The translations under genes and the position numbers were made by a program. The notes beneath the pieces were generated by a model. It ran no database searches. It saw only the letters and a list, made by a program, of their open reading frames with translations, and was not told the origin of the DNA. Below, piece by piece: positions 51,092 through 59,888 of a stretch of 64,000 nucleotides of DNA. Each line of letters starts with the position of its first letter. The first letter of the stretch is position 1. Origin of the DNA: WHSW01 sp963828755 (lineage in GTDB: Bacteria; Actinomycetota; Thermoleophilia; Solirubrobacterales; 70-9); NCBI GenBank assembly GCA_963828755.1, contig CAWHFY010000011.1, positions 62,001 to 126,000 on the forward strand, in the 5' to 3' direction.

Positions 51092-52470
51092 TGCGACGGG
51101 TGATCAGAGAACACCTACGTGATTTCATCGCCGTGATCGGCCTCTTCCTGGTCGGGCTCGCGGTGACCGGCTACGTGCTCTCCCAGCAGCAGCAGCCGTA
51201 CCCGTCCTGGATCCCCCTGCTCGGCGACGACCGCTTCGAGCTCAAGGCCGAGCTCTCGACCGCGCAGGCGGTCACTCCGGGTCAGGGACAGACGGTGAAC
51301 ATCTCCGGGGTCAAGGCCGGCGACATCTCCAACGTCGAGCTGGTCGACGGCAAGGCCGTGGTCACGATGCTGGTCGAGGCGAAGTACGCGGACCTGATCC
51401 ACCCGAACGCGACCGTGCTGCTGCGCCCGCGCACTGGCCTCCAGGACATGACGATGGAGCTCGACCCGGGCAGCGGCTCGCAGCCGATCGAGGAGGGCAC
51501 GACGCTCCCGCTCTCGCAGACCGAGCCGAACGTCAACCCCGACCAGATCCTCGCGGCGCTCGATGGCGACACGCGCGACTACCTGCAGCTGCTGCTGCAG
51601 GCGGGCGGCGAGGGCCTCGGCGGGCGCGGCAAGGAGCTCTCGGCCGGGCTGCGGCGCTTCGAGCCGCTCGGGCGCGACCTCGCCGCCATCAACGGGCTGC
51701 TCGCGCAGCGGCGCGCCAGCATCGCCCGCTCGATCACCAGCTTCCGCCAGCTCTCCGAGGCGCTCGGGCGCAGCGACACCCACCTCGCCGAGTGGGTGAC
51801 GGCGCAAAACCAGGCGCTGCAGGGGTTCGCGAACCAGAGCGAGGCGCTGCAGGAGAGCCTGCGGGAGTTCCCGTCGACGCTGCGGGCGACCCAGCAGGGC
51901 CTCCAGTCGAGCGCCCAGCTCTCGCGCGTGGTCGGCCCGGCGTCGCGCGCTCTGATCCCAACCGCGGAGTCGTTCGCCCCGGCTCAGGTGGCGCTCCAGG
52001 GCTTCCTGAACGAGACGGTCGATCCGATCCGCACCCAGATCCGTCCGTTCTCGCGCCAGGTGCAGCGCCCGGTCAAGCACCTCAAGCAGGCATCGCAGCC
52101 GCTCGCGCAGACCGCCAACTCGACCGCCGGCGCGCTCAGCGACATCAACCGGCTCTTCAACGCCTGGGCCTACAACCCGCCCGGCTCCGAGGAGGGCTAC
52201 CTGTTCTGGACCGCGTGGCTGAACCACAACGCCAACGGTGCGGCGCTGCTTCAGGACGCGAACGGGCCGCTGCCGCGCGGCGTCGTCCTCCAGTCCTGCC
52301 GCACCGCGCGGCTCGCGGAGAGCCTCGCGGTTGCGCGCCCGTTCATCAGGACGCTGCAGCAGTACACCAACGTCCCGCAGAGCAAGATCATCTGCCCGCT
52401 CGACCCGAGCGACGTCGGCGGGATCAGCTTCACCCGTCCGAACGCCGACGGGAGCGACGATGGAAACTAG
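51091..52470 (+). CDS. MCE family protein 5 of 6
   Basis: 459 residues. N-terminal segment (FIAVIGLFLVGLAVTGYVLS), MCE domain (FELKAELSTAQAVTPGQGQT, ISGVKAGDISNVELV, RTGLQDMTMELDPG), then a predominantly helical region. In mycobacterial operons the fifth gene is usually a lipoprotein; no lipobox is visible here, only a transmembrane anchor. ATG overlaps the preceding TGA by one base. Confidence 0.92.
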   Translation: MRRVIREHLRDFIAVIGLFLVGLAVTGYVLSQQQQPYPSWIPLLGDDRFELKAELSTAQAVTPGQGQTVNISGVKAGDISNVELVDGKAVVTMLVEAKYADLIHPNATVLLRPRTGLQDMTMELDPGSGSQPIEEGTTLPLSQTEPNVNPDQILAALDGDTRDYLQLLLQAGGEGLGGRGKELSAGLRRFEPLGRDLAAINGLLAQRRASIARSITSFRQLSEALGRSDTHLAEWVTAQNQALQGFANQSEALQESLREFPSTLRATQQGLQSSAQLSRVVGPASRALIPTAESFAPAQVALQGFLNETVDPIRTQIRPFSRQVQRPVKHLKQASQPLAQTANSTAGALSDINRLFNAWAYNPPGSEEGYLFWTAWLNHNANGAALLQDANGPLPRGVVLQSCRTARLAESLAVARPFIRTLQQYTNVPQSKIICPLDPSDVGGISFTRPNADGSDDGN

Positions 52471-54001
52471 GCCCCCGACCACAGTCCGGATCCTGATCGC
52501 GGTCGGCTTCGCGATCTCGTGCTTCGGCCTCGCACTCTTCCTGTGGCTCGCCTTCGGTGGCGCGATCCCGCTGAAGGCAGAGGGCTACCGGTTCACGGTC
52601 CCGTTCGACGAGGCGACCCAGCTCGCCCAGGAGTCGGACGTGCGGATCTCCGGGGTCTCGGTCGGCAAGGTGAAGACCATCGACCTCTCCGACTCCGGGC
52701 TCGCCGACGCGACGATCGAACTCGACGCGGCCTACGCGCCGATCCCTGACGACACGCGGGCCATCCTGCGCCAGAAGACCCTGCTCGGCGAGACCTACGT
52801 CGAGCTATCCCCGGGCAGCGACACCGCGGCGCCGCTGCCCGAGGGCGACTCGCTGCCCCGCGCCCAGGTCTCCGAGGCGGTCCAGCTCGACGAGATCTTC
52901 CGCACCTTCGACGAGCCGACCAGAGCCGCGTTCCAGGCTTGGATGCAGGGCCAGGCAGCCTCGCTGCGCGGTCGCGGCGACGACCTCTCGATCGCGATCG
53001 CGAGCCTGCCGGCGTTCGCCGACGACACCGACCGGCTGCTGCGCCTGCTCGACAGCCAGAACGTCGCCCTGAGCCAGTTCGTCCGCGACGGCGGGGAGGC
53101 GTTCGCGGCGCTTTCGGAGCGCTCCGGGCAACTGCGCGGGGCGATCGAGAACGGCGCCCAGGTGTTCAAGACGACCGCCGACCGCAACGCCGATCTCGCC
53201 GAGATCTTCCGGATCTTCCCAACCTTCCTGCGCGAATCGCGCGAGACGTTTACGCGTCTCGAGCAGTTCGCTCGCGACACCGACCCGGTGGTCGTCGGCC
53301 TGGAGCCGGCTGCGCGCGAGCTCGCCCCGACCCTGGTCGAGGCCCAGCGCCTTGCGCCGGTGCTGGACTCGTTCTTCAGCGCCCTGCTGGGGACGCTCGA
53401 GGTCGGGCCGAAGGGCCTCAAGGCGACCCGGGCGCTGCTCGATTCTCCGCTGCCGCAAGTGCTCAAGGGCTTCAACCCCTGGCTCGCCAGCTTCAACCCG
53501 ATCCTCGAGGTCATCCGCATGTACAAGCGCGAGGTCGCCGCGGCTCTCGCGAACCTCGCCGCTGCGAGCAACGGCGTCTTCTTCGACACCACCCTGGGCA
53601 AGTCGTTCCACTACGTCCGCACGGAGGGTCCGCTGGCTCCGGAGGCGATTTCGACCTATCCGAACCGGCTGGAGATGAGCCGCACCAACCCGTACTTCAA
53701 GTCCGGGGACTTCTCCGACATCCGCGCCGGGCTGAAGTCGTTCGAGGTCCGCCAATGCAGCATGGGCATCAACGCGCTGCTCGATCCGACCTCGCCCAGC
53801 AACCCGGCCTTCAACTCACGCACCGAGGGGAATGTCGCCGAGGCGCAGTTGTTCTTCGACCGTCTGCAGAAGTTCGCCTTCAACGGCCAGCTCGACACGC
53901 AGTCGATCGCCCAGGCGCCGTGCAACCAGCAGGGGCCGTACTCGTCGATCGGCGTGTCGCCCGAGCAATCGCAGTACCTGCACGTCCGTCAGTTCCCGTA
54001 G
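52460..54001 (+). CDS. MCE family protein 6 of 6
   Basis: 513 residues from ATG 52460, overlapping the previous gene by 11 bp. N-terminal anchor (ILIAVGFAISCFGLALFLWL), MCE domain (YRFTVPFDEATQLAQESDVR, ISGVSVGKVKTIDL, KTLLGETYVELSPGS), helical region, and a Cys/Asn-rich C-terminal part. It closes the operon; no ATPase (mkl), YrbE permease or Mas accessory gene follows, unlike canonical mce loci. Confidence 0.92.
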   Translation: METRPPTTVRILIAVGFAISCFGLALFLWLAFGGAIPLKAEGYRFTVPFDEATQLAQESDVRISGVSVGKVKTIDLSDSGLADATIELDAAYAPIPDDTRAILRQKTLLGETYVELSPGSDTAAPLPEGDSLPRAQVSEAVQLDEIFRTFDEPTRAAFQAWMQGQAASLRGRGDDLSIAIASLPAFADDTDRLLRLLDSQNVALSQFVRDGGEAFAALSERSGQLRGAIENGAQVFKTTADRNADLAEIFRIFPTFLRESRETFTRLEQFARDTDPVVVGLEPAARELAPTLVEAQRLAPVLDSFFSALLGTLEVGPKGLKATRALLDSPLPQVLKGFNPWLASFNPILEVIRMYKREVAAALANLAAASNGVFFDTTLGKSFHYVRTEGPLAPEAISTYPNRLEMSRTNPYFKSGDFSDIRAGLKSFEVRQCSMGINALLDPTSPSNPAFNSRTEGNVAEAQLFFDRLQKFAFNGQLDTQSIAQAPCNQQGPYSSIGVSPEQSQYLHVRQFP

Positions 54002-54169
54002 GCCTGTCGCCGTGCGGTTATGCTGCGCCAGGTGCCCACTCGATCAAGGGCAACTTTTGTCGGGCCCGTGGGTTGAAACCGGTAAGCGCCGGTGTCTAGG
54101 CCCTGGGCGTGGAGAGACTCATCAAACGATCGCGTGGCACCAGGCTGCGCACACACAGCAGGAGGAGAA
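54002..54169 (+). promoter_or_regulatory. Structured leader upstream of a secreted protein gene
   Basis: 168 bp with nested pairing potential. An outer stem GGTGCC (54031-54036) with GGCACC (54136-54141) encloses GGGCC (54062-54066) with GGCCC (54099-54103), which encloses ACCGG-taagcg-CCGGT (54078-54093). The sequence is not coding on either strand. It could be the 5' leader of the 54170 gene, possibly riboswitch-like; I match it to no known class. AGGAGGAGAAG precedes the GTG. Confidence 0.45.
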
Positions 54170-54910
54170 GTGATCAAGAAGTCACGATTTGTCTTGGCGA
54201 TCGGGCTCGTGCTCGCGCTGGGCGTCGGCAGTCTGGCGTTCGCGGATGGCGCGAGCGACAACACCGCCTTCGTCGACGGCGGCGTCACCCCGAAGAAGCT
54301 GGACAAGAAGAAGTTCAAGCCGGTCAACCTGTTCTCGGGAGTTCGCACCGAGGTCAACGGCGGCGTCAACGGCCTGCAGGCCAACCCCACGGTTGAGTAC
54401 ATCTCGTACGACAAGAACATCAAGTTCAACTTCAACGCCGGCGATGTCTGCACGTCGCTGCCGCCGAGCGGGAGCACCCCGGACCAGGCGAAGGCCGCCT
54501 GCCCGCCGAGCTCCTACCTCGGTTCCGGCGAAGCTGAGGTCCAGGGTCCCGGGATCCCCCCGATCACGGACATCGTCGTGAGCGTGTTCCGCGGCCCCGC
54601 GAAGAACGGGATCCAGCTGCACACCTTCAGCCCGACCCTCGGTCAGGCTGCGCCGACCGTGCTTGGCTCGGTCGTCAAGTCGACCGCCGGCAGCAAGTTC
54701 GGCTATGCCCTCTCGGTGCCGAACGCGCCGGAGACGGGTGGACTGATGATCACGAAGTTCAACGCGACCATCAGCAAGGCCAGCAAGGCCGTCACCGCGC
54801 GCTGCAAGAACAAGAAGTTCGTGTTCCAGCGCAAGGTCACGTACAACGACGGCTCGTCGGAGACGACGCCGGACCTGACGGTGCCGTGCAAGCAGAAGAA
54901 GAAGAAGTAG
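54170..54910 (+). CDS. Secreted protein of unknown function
   Basis: 246 residues from GTG 54170, chosen because AGGAGGAG lies directly upstream. Signal peptide (FVLAIGLVLALGVGSLAFAD, cleavage near AFA), then a beta-rich domain with two Cys in the first half (DVCTSLPPSG, AACPPSS) and two near the end (ARCKNKK, VPCKQ), which suggests disulfides. The C-terminus is Lys-rich. I recognise a resemblance to other repeat-type secreted proteins of Thermoleophilia but no named family. A textbook terminator follows. Confidence 0.65.
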   Translation: MIKKSRFVLAIGLVLALGVGSLAFADGASDNTAFVDGGVTPKKLDKKKFKPVNLFSGVRTEVNGGVNGLQANPTVEYISYDKNIKFNFNAGDVCTSLPPSGSTPDQAKAACPPSSYLGSGEAEVQGPGIPPITDIVVSVFRGPAKNGIQLHTFSPTLGQAAPTVLGSVVKSTAGSKFGYALSVPNAPETGGLMITKFNATISKASKAVTARCKNKKFVFQRKVTYNDGSSETTPDLTVPCKQKKKK

Positions 54911-54935
54911 CTTCAGCTCTGCTGTAGACGTGAGA

Positions 54936-54963
54936 GAAGGGCGGCCTCCGGGCCGCCCTTTTC
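54936..54963 (+). terminator. Intrinsic terminator
   Basis: AAGGGCGGCC (54936-54945) and GGCCGCCCTT (54950-54959) form a perfect 10-bp stem with loop TCCG (54946-54949), followed by a T-rich stretch to 54963. It ends the secreted-protein transcript 25 bp after its stop. It is the clearest rho-independent terminator in the window. Confidence 0.95.
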
Positions 54964-54998
54964 TATTCGGGCCGCCCGGTTCTATAGGTTGGCTCGCA

Positions 54999-55355
54999 AT
55001 GAGGCGGCGGCAATGGATTGCGCTCGGGCTTGCGGGGATCGCCGTGTTGGCCGTCGGTTGTGGAGGCGGCTCGGAGGTCAACTACAACGACCAGAAGATC
55101 GTCGAGAAGCTCAACCTCGACGAGACCGGCAAGGGGTACGCGATCGACGGCGACCCGTTCTGCGAGATCGACGGCCAGCTGCTCAACAGCGCCGACGAGA
55201 TCGAGCAGGTCGCCGAGCAGCCGAAGCAGGTCGGGATCGTGATCGACAGCCGGGAGGGCAACGTCGGCGTGATCGGCCTGGTGCCGTTCGCACCCGACTG
55301 CCGCGACACGGCCACCAAGAAGCTCAACCGGCTCGATCCCGAGCCGACCGACTGA
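54999..55355 (+). CDS. Putative lipoprotein
   Basis: 118 residues from ATG 54999. A short signal peptide ends in a lipobox (LAVGCGGGS). The mature part is a small alpha/beta domain (VEKLNLDETGKGYAIDGDPF, then a Cys, later a second Cys in FAPDCRDT). No recognised family. The longer upstream frame would start inside the preceding terminator, so it is rejected. Next gene on the same strand 46 bp downstream. Confidence 0.6.
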   Translation: MRRRQWIALGLAGIAVLAVGCGGGSEVNYNDQKIVEKLNLDETGKGYAIDGDPFCEIDGQLLNSADEIEQVAEQPKQVGIVIDSREGNVGVIGLVPFAPDCRDTATKKLNRLDPEPTD

Positions 55356-55401
55356 CCCCAAGACTTGGCCGACGCCGCGGGCCGCCTTAAGCTGCCCACA
55401 G

Positions 55402-55683
55402 ATGGCGAAGCCGCGTGATCCACGGCTGATCTCGCTCGGGTACGGGCGCTGGGTGCGGGCTGACCGCGTCTTCGCCCTCGTGCCGCTCGCCTCGCATGAG
55501 CGCGGTGACGGCCGGCGCACCTACGTCCACGTCGACGGGCTCACCGAGCCGCTGGTCGCCTCGCGCTCCGAGCGCGCGATCCTCGCCGACGTCGAGGCGG
55601 CGCTCGCCGAGGCCGCCGGCGTGCCCAGACCGCGGCAGTCAGGCGGTGCGGGCCCCGGCCGCGGGCAGGACGCCCTGCTCTAG
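55402..55683 (+). CDS. Small protein, possibly RemA/DUF370-like
   Basis: A 93-residue protein with the pattern LISLGYGRWVRADRVFALVP, then GRRTYVHVDGLTEPLVASRS. This is reminiscent of the strand order of RemA/DUF370 (G-F/Y-G...R-V-x-A-I/L-V-x-P...R-R-T). Bacillus RemA is a DNA-binding activator of matrix genes. The match is partial and the characteristic K/R-rich loop is missing. The C-terminal 25 residues are Pro/Gly-rich. Best treated as hypothetical. Confidence 0.4.
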   Translation: MAKPRDPRLISLGYGRWVRADRVFALVPLASHERGDGRRTYVHVDGLTEPLVASRSERAILADVEAALAEAAGVPRPRQSGGAGPGRGQDALL

Positions 55684-55698
55684 AACCGGGGCGGCCAG

Positions 55699-55731
55699 TT
55701 CGAGTGTCCTCGAACCGGGTCCTCGGCCCGG
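55699..55731 (+). terminator. Paired hairpins between convergent genes
   Basis: TTCGAG-tgtc-CTCGAA (55699-55714) and CCGGG-tcctcgg-CCCGG (55715-55731) are directly adjacent stems. They lie between the plus-strand small gene and the minus-strand F420-type gene, which face each other. There is no U-tract; possibly a bidirectional, partly factor-dependent terminator. Confidence 0.4.
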
Positions 55732-55763
55732 CTGGACGCCACTCGGCGACCACCGAGCCATCC

Positions 55764-56204
55764 TCAGGAGCCGGCCGGGCTGAGGATCGCGAGCGGGATC
55801 TGGCGCTCGGTGCGCTTCTGGTACCCCTCGTAGCTGGGCCAGATCTCGACCAGTCGCGGCCACAGGCGCTCCTTCTCCTCCGGCGTCGCCTCGCGCACCG
55901 TGACGCGGCGGTGCTCGGAGCCAACCTGGATCTCCGTCTCGCCCATCTCGCGCAGGTTCAGCCACCAGGCCGGGTGCTTGTGCGAGCCGCCCTTCGAGGC
56001 GACGATGACCACGTCTTCGCCGTCGTCGAGGTAGAGCAGCGGCGTCGTCCGCTTGGTGCCCGACCGGCGCCCGACGTGGTCGACCAGCACGGTGCGCGAG
56101 GCGCCCAGCGGGCCGAGCAAGAAGCGGCCCCCGGTCACCTTGTAGGCGGCGACGTGAGCGGCGGTCGCGACGTTGACCAGCTTCCAGAGCGCCTCGTTGG
56201 CCAC
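55764..56204 (-). CDS. Deazaflavin-dependent nitroreductase (Ddn-like)
   Basis: A 146-residue split beta-barrel protein. The Ddn family signature is clear: VLVDHVGRRSGTKRTTPLLY, VVIVASKGGSHKHPAWWLNL, then VREATPEEKERLWPRLVEIW. Mycobacterial Ddn uses reduced F420 to reduce quinones and nitroimidazoles. It implies that the organism makes F420 (inference). Divergent from metG, 35 bp apart. Confidence 0.9.
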   Translation of the reverse strand: MANEALWKLVNVATAAHVAAYKVTGGRFLLGPLGASRTVLVDHVGRRSGTKRTTPLLYLDDGEDVVIVASKGGSHKHPAWWLNLREMGETEIQVGSEHRRVTVREATPEEKERLWPRLVEIWPSYEGYQKRTERQIPLAILSPAGS

Positions 56205-56239
56205 TGGCCGAGTCTATGGGCTGAATAAGCTCAGCGCTC

Positions 56240-57751
56240 GTGAGCTACTACGTCACCACGCCGATCTACTACGTCAACGCGGAGCCTCACCTCGGGCACG
56301 CGTACTCGACGATCGCGGCCGATGTCCTCGCCCGCCACCACCGCCAGCGCGGCGAGGACGTGTTCTTTCTCACCGGCACCGACGAGCACGGCGAGCCGGT
56401 CGCGCAGGCGGCCGAGCGCCTGGGTCTCGAGCCGCAGGAGCTGGTCGACCGCAATGCGCCGCACTTCGCCGAGATGGTCGAGCGGATCGGCGCCTCCAAC
56501 GACTTCTTCATCCGCACCTCCGATCCCGAGCACATGGAGCGGGTCCAGGAGGTCGTCCAGCGGGTGCTCGACAACGGCTACGTCTACGAGGGCCTCTACG
56601 AGGGCTGGTACTGCCCGCGCTGCGCCGACTTCAAGACCGGGGCCGAGATCGGCCCCGGCAACACCTGCCTGATCCACGAGATCCCGCTCATGCGCGAGAG
56701 CCAGCAGAACTGGTTCTTCAAGCTGAGCGCGTTCCAGGACGAGCTCGAGCGCCTCTTCGCCGAGCGCCCCGACTTCGTGCAGCCGTCGTTTCGCCGCAAC
56801 GAGGCGCTCTCGTTCATCAGGGGCGGGCTCCAGGACGTGTCGCTCTCGCGACCGAAGTTGTCGTGGGGAGTGCCGCTGCCGTGGGACCCCGATCAGGTGA
56901 TCTACGTCTGGTGGGATGCGCTGCTCAACTACTACACGGCGCTCTCCTACGCGCGCGAGGGTGATGACCTGACCGAGCGCTTCTGGCCGGCGACCTGGCA
57001 CATCATCGCCAAGGACATCCTCAAGTTCCACACCGTCTACTGGCCCGCCTTTCTGCTCGCCGCCGGCCTGCCCGTGCCCCAGCACGTCTACGTCCACGGC
57101 TTCCTCCTGCTGGGCGAGAAGAAGATGTCGAAGTCCCTCGGCAACGTCCTCGACCCGAACGAGGTGATCGAGCGCTTCGGCGCCGACGCGCTGCGCTTCT
57201 ATTGCATGCGCGAGGTCTCATTCGGCCAGGACGGCAGCGTCTCGACCGCCGGCTTCGAGTCCCGGTACGAGTCCGAGCTCGCCAACGACTGGGGCAACCT
57301 TGCCTCGCGGACGCTGGCGATGGTCGAGCGCTACCGCGATGGGGTCGTACCCGAGGCCGAGCCCGACGCGGCGCTGCGCGATGGCGACGATGCCCTCGAC
57401 GGCGTCGACGGCGTCGTCCGTGAGCTGCTCGACCGGGTCGAGCTGACGCAGGCGCTCGAGGCGATCTGGTCGCGCGTACGGCGCCTCAACCGCTACGTCG
57501 AGGAGAACAAGCCCTGGGAGCTCGCGAAGGACGAGGCGCAGTCGGACCGGCTGGATGTCGTCCTCTACAACCTCGCCGAGGGGATTCGGGTGCTGGCGCT
57601 GCTCCTGCATCCCTACATGCCCGAGACCAGCGGCCAGGTGCTCGAGGCGCTGGCCGAGGGCAACCGCGAGCTCGACGCGTTCGGGGCCCGCGGCGGTGGC
57701 GCCAGGGTCGAGCGGATTGCGCCGCTGTTTCCGAAGCTCGATCCGAGCTGA
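56240..57751 (+). CDS. metG: Methionyl-tRNA synthetase
   Basis: 503 residues, class I. HIGH motif H17-LGH (NAEPHLGHAYS), KMSKS loop near 294-300 (GEKKMSKSLGN), connective peptide with a single CPRC knuckle (YCPRCADFKTGAEIG). No C-terminal tRNA-binding domain, so a shorter form. GTG start at 56240 begins SYYVTTPIYYVNAEPH, the family consensus. First of the metG ... tatD-rsmA-ispE set. Confidence 0.97.
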   Translation: MSYYVTTPIYYVNAEPHLGHAYSTIAADVLARHHRQRGEDVFFLTGTDEHGEPVAQAAERLGLEPQELVDRNAPHFAEMVERIGASNDFFIRTSDPEHMERVQEVVQRVLDNGYVYEGLYEGWYCPRCADFKTGAEIGPGNTCLIHEIPLMRESQQNWFFKLSAFQDELERLFAERPDFVQPSFRRNEALSFIRGGLQDVSLSRPKLSWGVPLPWDPDQVIYVWWDALLNYYTALSYAREGDDLTERFWPATWHIIAKDILKFHTVYWPAFLLAAGLPVPQHVYVHGFLLLGEKKMSKSLGNVLDPNEVIERFGADALRFYCMREVSFGQDGSVSTAGFESRYESELANDWGNLASRTLAMVERYRDGVVPEAEPDAALRDGDDALDGVDGVVRELLDRVELTQALEAIWSRVRRLNRYVEENKPWELAKDEAQSDRLDVVLYNLAEGIRVLALLLHPYMPETSGQVLEALAEGNRELDAFGARGGGARVERIAPLFPKLDPS

Positions 57752-57808
57752 GCGCCACCTCGACCCTGGTGGGTCTCGCCAAGGCCCGGCCGCGGATAGG
57801 GTGCCGCC

Positions 57809-58495
57809 GTGCGCTACGTGATTCGCACCTTCATCGCGATGACGCTGTTCGCGTTCTGCTGGGTTGCGGTCGGCTACGGCATCAACCAGATGCTGCAGAT
57901 CGGTACCTGTGCGAGCGGCGGCCCGTACGTCTCCGCGCGCGAGTGTCCGGACGGGATCGAGGGCCTGATCCTCGCCCTCGTCGGCGGCGTCTTCCTCCTC
58001 TTCGTGGCCGGCGGGCTCTACATGGCGCGCGGCAGGCCACCGGGCGGCGCCGAGCCGAACGGCGGGGCGGTCGTGATCTGGTTCTGGACCGGGCTGTTCT
58101 GGGCGATCGCCGCCGGGTCGTTCCTGGCGATCTGGGGGCCGGGCGCGACCCCGGGGCCGGGCGGCAAGACCGGCGGGTTGATCGTCGGGTTCATGGGGGT
58201 GGTGATGGGCGCCGGCGGCCTGCTCGCCCTCGACCTGCCCTGGCGGCGCGGGCGCCGGGCCGGGTTCGGCGGCACCACGACGCGGATCATCGGGATGGCG
58301 ACCAAGCTCGGCGGGGCGGCCGCGGTCGGCGGCGCGGTCGAGCCGTTCGATCCGGGCCCGGCGCCGGCCGCGACCCGCGCCGGTGGTGATTCGGTCGCCC
58401 GGCTCGAGGCCCTCGACCGGCTGCGCCGCGAGGGGACCCTGACGCAGGCGGAGTTCGAGACCCTGAAGGCGCGCATCCTGGCGGGCGAGGGCTGA
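57809..58495 (+). CDS. Membrane protein with C-terminal SHOCT domain
   Basis: A 228-residue protein. About four membrane segments (~8-30, 52-72, 88-110, 125-145) lead to a Gly/Ala-rich linker and a SHOCT motif at the end (RLEALDRLRREGTLTQAEFE, then TLKARIL). SHOCT is a short oligomerisation domain found at protein termini. Function unknown. GTG start. Its TGA overlaps the next ATG by one base. Confidence 0.72.
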   Translation: MRYVIRTFIAMTLFAFCWVAVGYGINQMLQIGTCASGGPYVSARECPDGIEGLILALVGGVFLLFVAGGLYMARGRPPGGAEPNGGAVVIWFWTGLFWAIAAGSFLAIWGPGATPGPGGKTGGLIVGFMGVVMGAGGLLALDLPWRRGRRAGFGGTTTRIIGMATKLGGAAAVGGAVEPFDPGPAPAATRAGGDSVARLEALDRLRREGTLTQAEFETLKARILAGEG

Positions 58496-59064
58496 TGGCG
58501 ACCGAGGGCGGCGGCTTCAACCCGATCCCGGTGCTCGTGCACCTCGTGGCGATCGCGCTCGGCCTGTATCTCGGCTTCGTGGTCATGGACGGGCTCGCGC
58601 CCGACCTCCCCGACGACTCGGTCGAGCCGGGGGTCAGCTCGTCCTCGGCTCCCGGCGCGGTTGCCGGCGACGACCCGGACTCCCTGTATCGCGCCGCGAA
58701 CCTGGCGCCGGCCCTGACCCAGCTCGACGATCAGCTCGCCGCCGGCCAGGGGATCGCCTCGCTGCACCTCGAGCCCGGATCACTCGACGCCGACACCTCG
58801 AGCGCGGATGGCACCTTCGCCCCGGGTGACGTCGGCCCGCAGGTCCCGGCGCGGCTCGCCTCGGAGATCAACGCCGAGCGCGGGAAGCTGACCCTCGCCG
58901 ATGTGCGCTACTTCGACCTCGTCGCAACCCGCGAGGGACCGCGCTGGTACGTGCAGCTCGACATCAACCGTGACATCGGGCCACCGCCGTGGACCTACGG
59001 GGCGCCGCTCGACGGTGAGCCGCTCGAGGTCGGGGGCGCACCGCCGAGGCCGGTCACGGACTGA
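58495..59064 (+). CDS. Hypothetical membrane-anchored protein
   Basis: 189 residues. One N-terminal membrane segment (VLVHLVAIALGLYLGFVVMD), a Ser/Ala/Asp-rich linker, then a soluble domain with alternating strands (RLASEINAERGKLTLADVRY, FDLVATREGPRWYVQLDIN). The second half could be a small sensor-like or adhesin-like fold; no family recognised. ATG overlaps the previous stop; the two genes are likely cotranscribed between metG and tatD. Confidence 0.6.
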   Translation: MATEGGGFNPIPVLVHLVAIALGLYLGFVVMDGLAPDLPDDSVEPGVSSSSAPGAVAGDDPDSLYRAANLAPALTQLDDQLAAGQGIASLHLEPGSLDADTSSADGTFAPGDVGPQVPARLASEINAERGKLTLADVRYFDLVATREGPRWYVQLDINRDIGPPPWTYGAPLDGEPLEVGGAPPRPVTD

Positions 59065-59107
59065 ATCTCCGCCCTCGCGCGCAGCGCCCTCTGCCAGACT
59101 CGGCGCC

Positions 59108-59884
59108 GTGATCGACTCCCACACCCACCTGAGCATCTGCGAGCCCGATGACGCGGTGCTCGTCGCCGACGCGGCGCGGGTCGGCGTGCGCCGCATGCTC
59201 AGCGTCGGGATCGACGAAGCGGAGTCGGAGCGCGCGATCGCCGCCACCGAGGCGCACGAGGCGGTCTTCGCGGCGGTCGGCCGCCACCCGAACGGGACCG
59301 AGGGCTTCGACGACGCCGCGGCGTCGCGGATCGAGGAGCTCGCCCGCCATCCGCGGGTCGCCGCGGTCGGAGAGACCGGGCTCGACTATTACCGCGACCG
59401 CGCGCCGCGCGAGGCGCAGCGCCACGCCTTCCGCACCCAGATCGAGATCGCCCGCCGGGTTGCGAAGCCGCTCGTCATCCACGTCCGCGACGGCGGGGCG
59501 ACCACCGACGGCGAGGCGCTCGAGGAGACCTTCGGGATCCTGCGCGCCGAGGCGACGGGGGTCACGGTGATCCTCCACTGCTTCTCGGCCCCGCCGGAGC
59601 GTGCGCTCGAGGCCGCCGACTTGGGTTGGCACTGCTCGTTCGCCGGCAACATCACCTACCCGCGCTCGGAGACTCTGCGCGCCGCCGCCGCCGAGGTCCC
59701 CGACGACCTCCTGCTGGTCGAGACCGACGCGCCCTTCCTCTCGCCGCAGCCGGTCCGCGGGCGGGCGAACGAGCCGGCCAACGTCGTCGCCACCGCGGAG
59801 GCCGTCGCCGAGGTGCGCGGGGTCGGCTACGCCGAGCTCGAGGCGACCGTGGAGGCGAACGCGGCCCGCGTCTTCGGCTGGTGA
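59108..59884 (+). CDS. tatD: TatD family metal-dependent hydrolase
   Basis: A 258-residue TIM-barrel hydrolase, a probable 3'-5' exo/endodeoxyribonuclease in DNA repair. Metal ligands are visible: HTH at the start (VIDSHTHLS), Glu in VGETGLDYY, His in VIHVRDGG, His in ILHCFSAP, Asp in VETDAPFLSPQP. GTG start at 59108. rsmA begins five bases after its stop, the classic actinobacterial pairing, without an intervening rpf gene. Confidence 0.93.
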   Translation: MIDSHTHLSICEPDDAVLVADAARVGVRRMLSVGIDEAESERAIAATEAHEAVFAAVGRHPNGTEGFDDAAASRIEELARHPRVAAVGETGLDYYRDRAPREAQRHAFRTQIEIARRVAKPLVIHVRDGGATTDGEALEETFGILRAEATGVTVILHCFSAPPERALEAADLGWHCSFAGNITYPRSETLRAAAAEVPDDLLLVETDAPFLSPQPVRGRANEPANVVATAEAVAEVRGVGYAELEATVEANAARVFGW

Positions 59885-59888
59885 GCTC

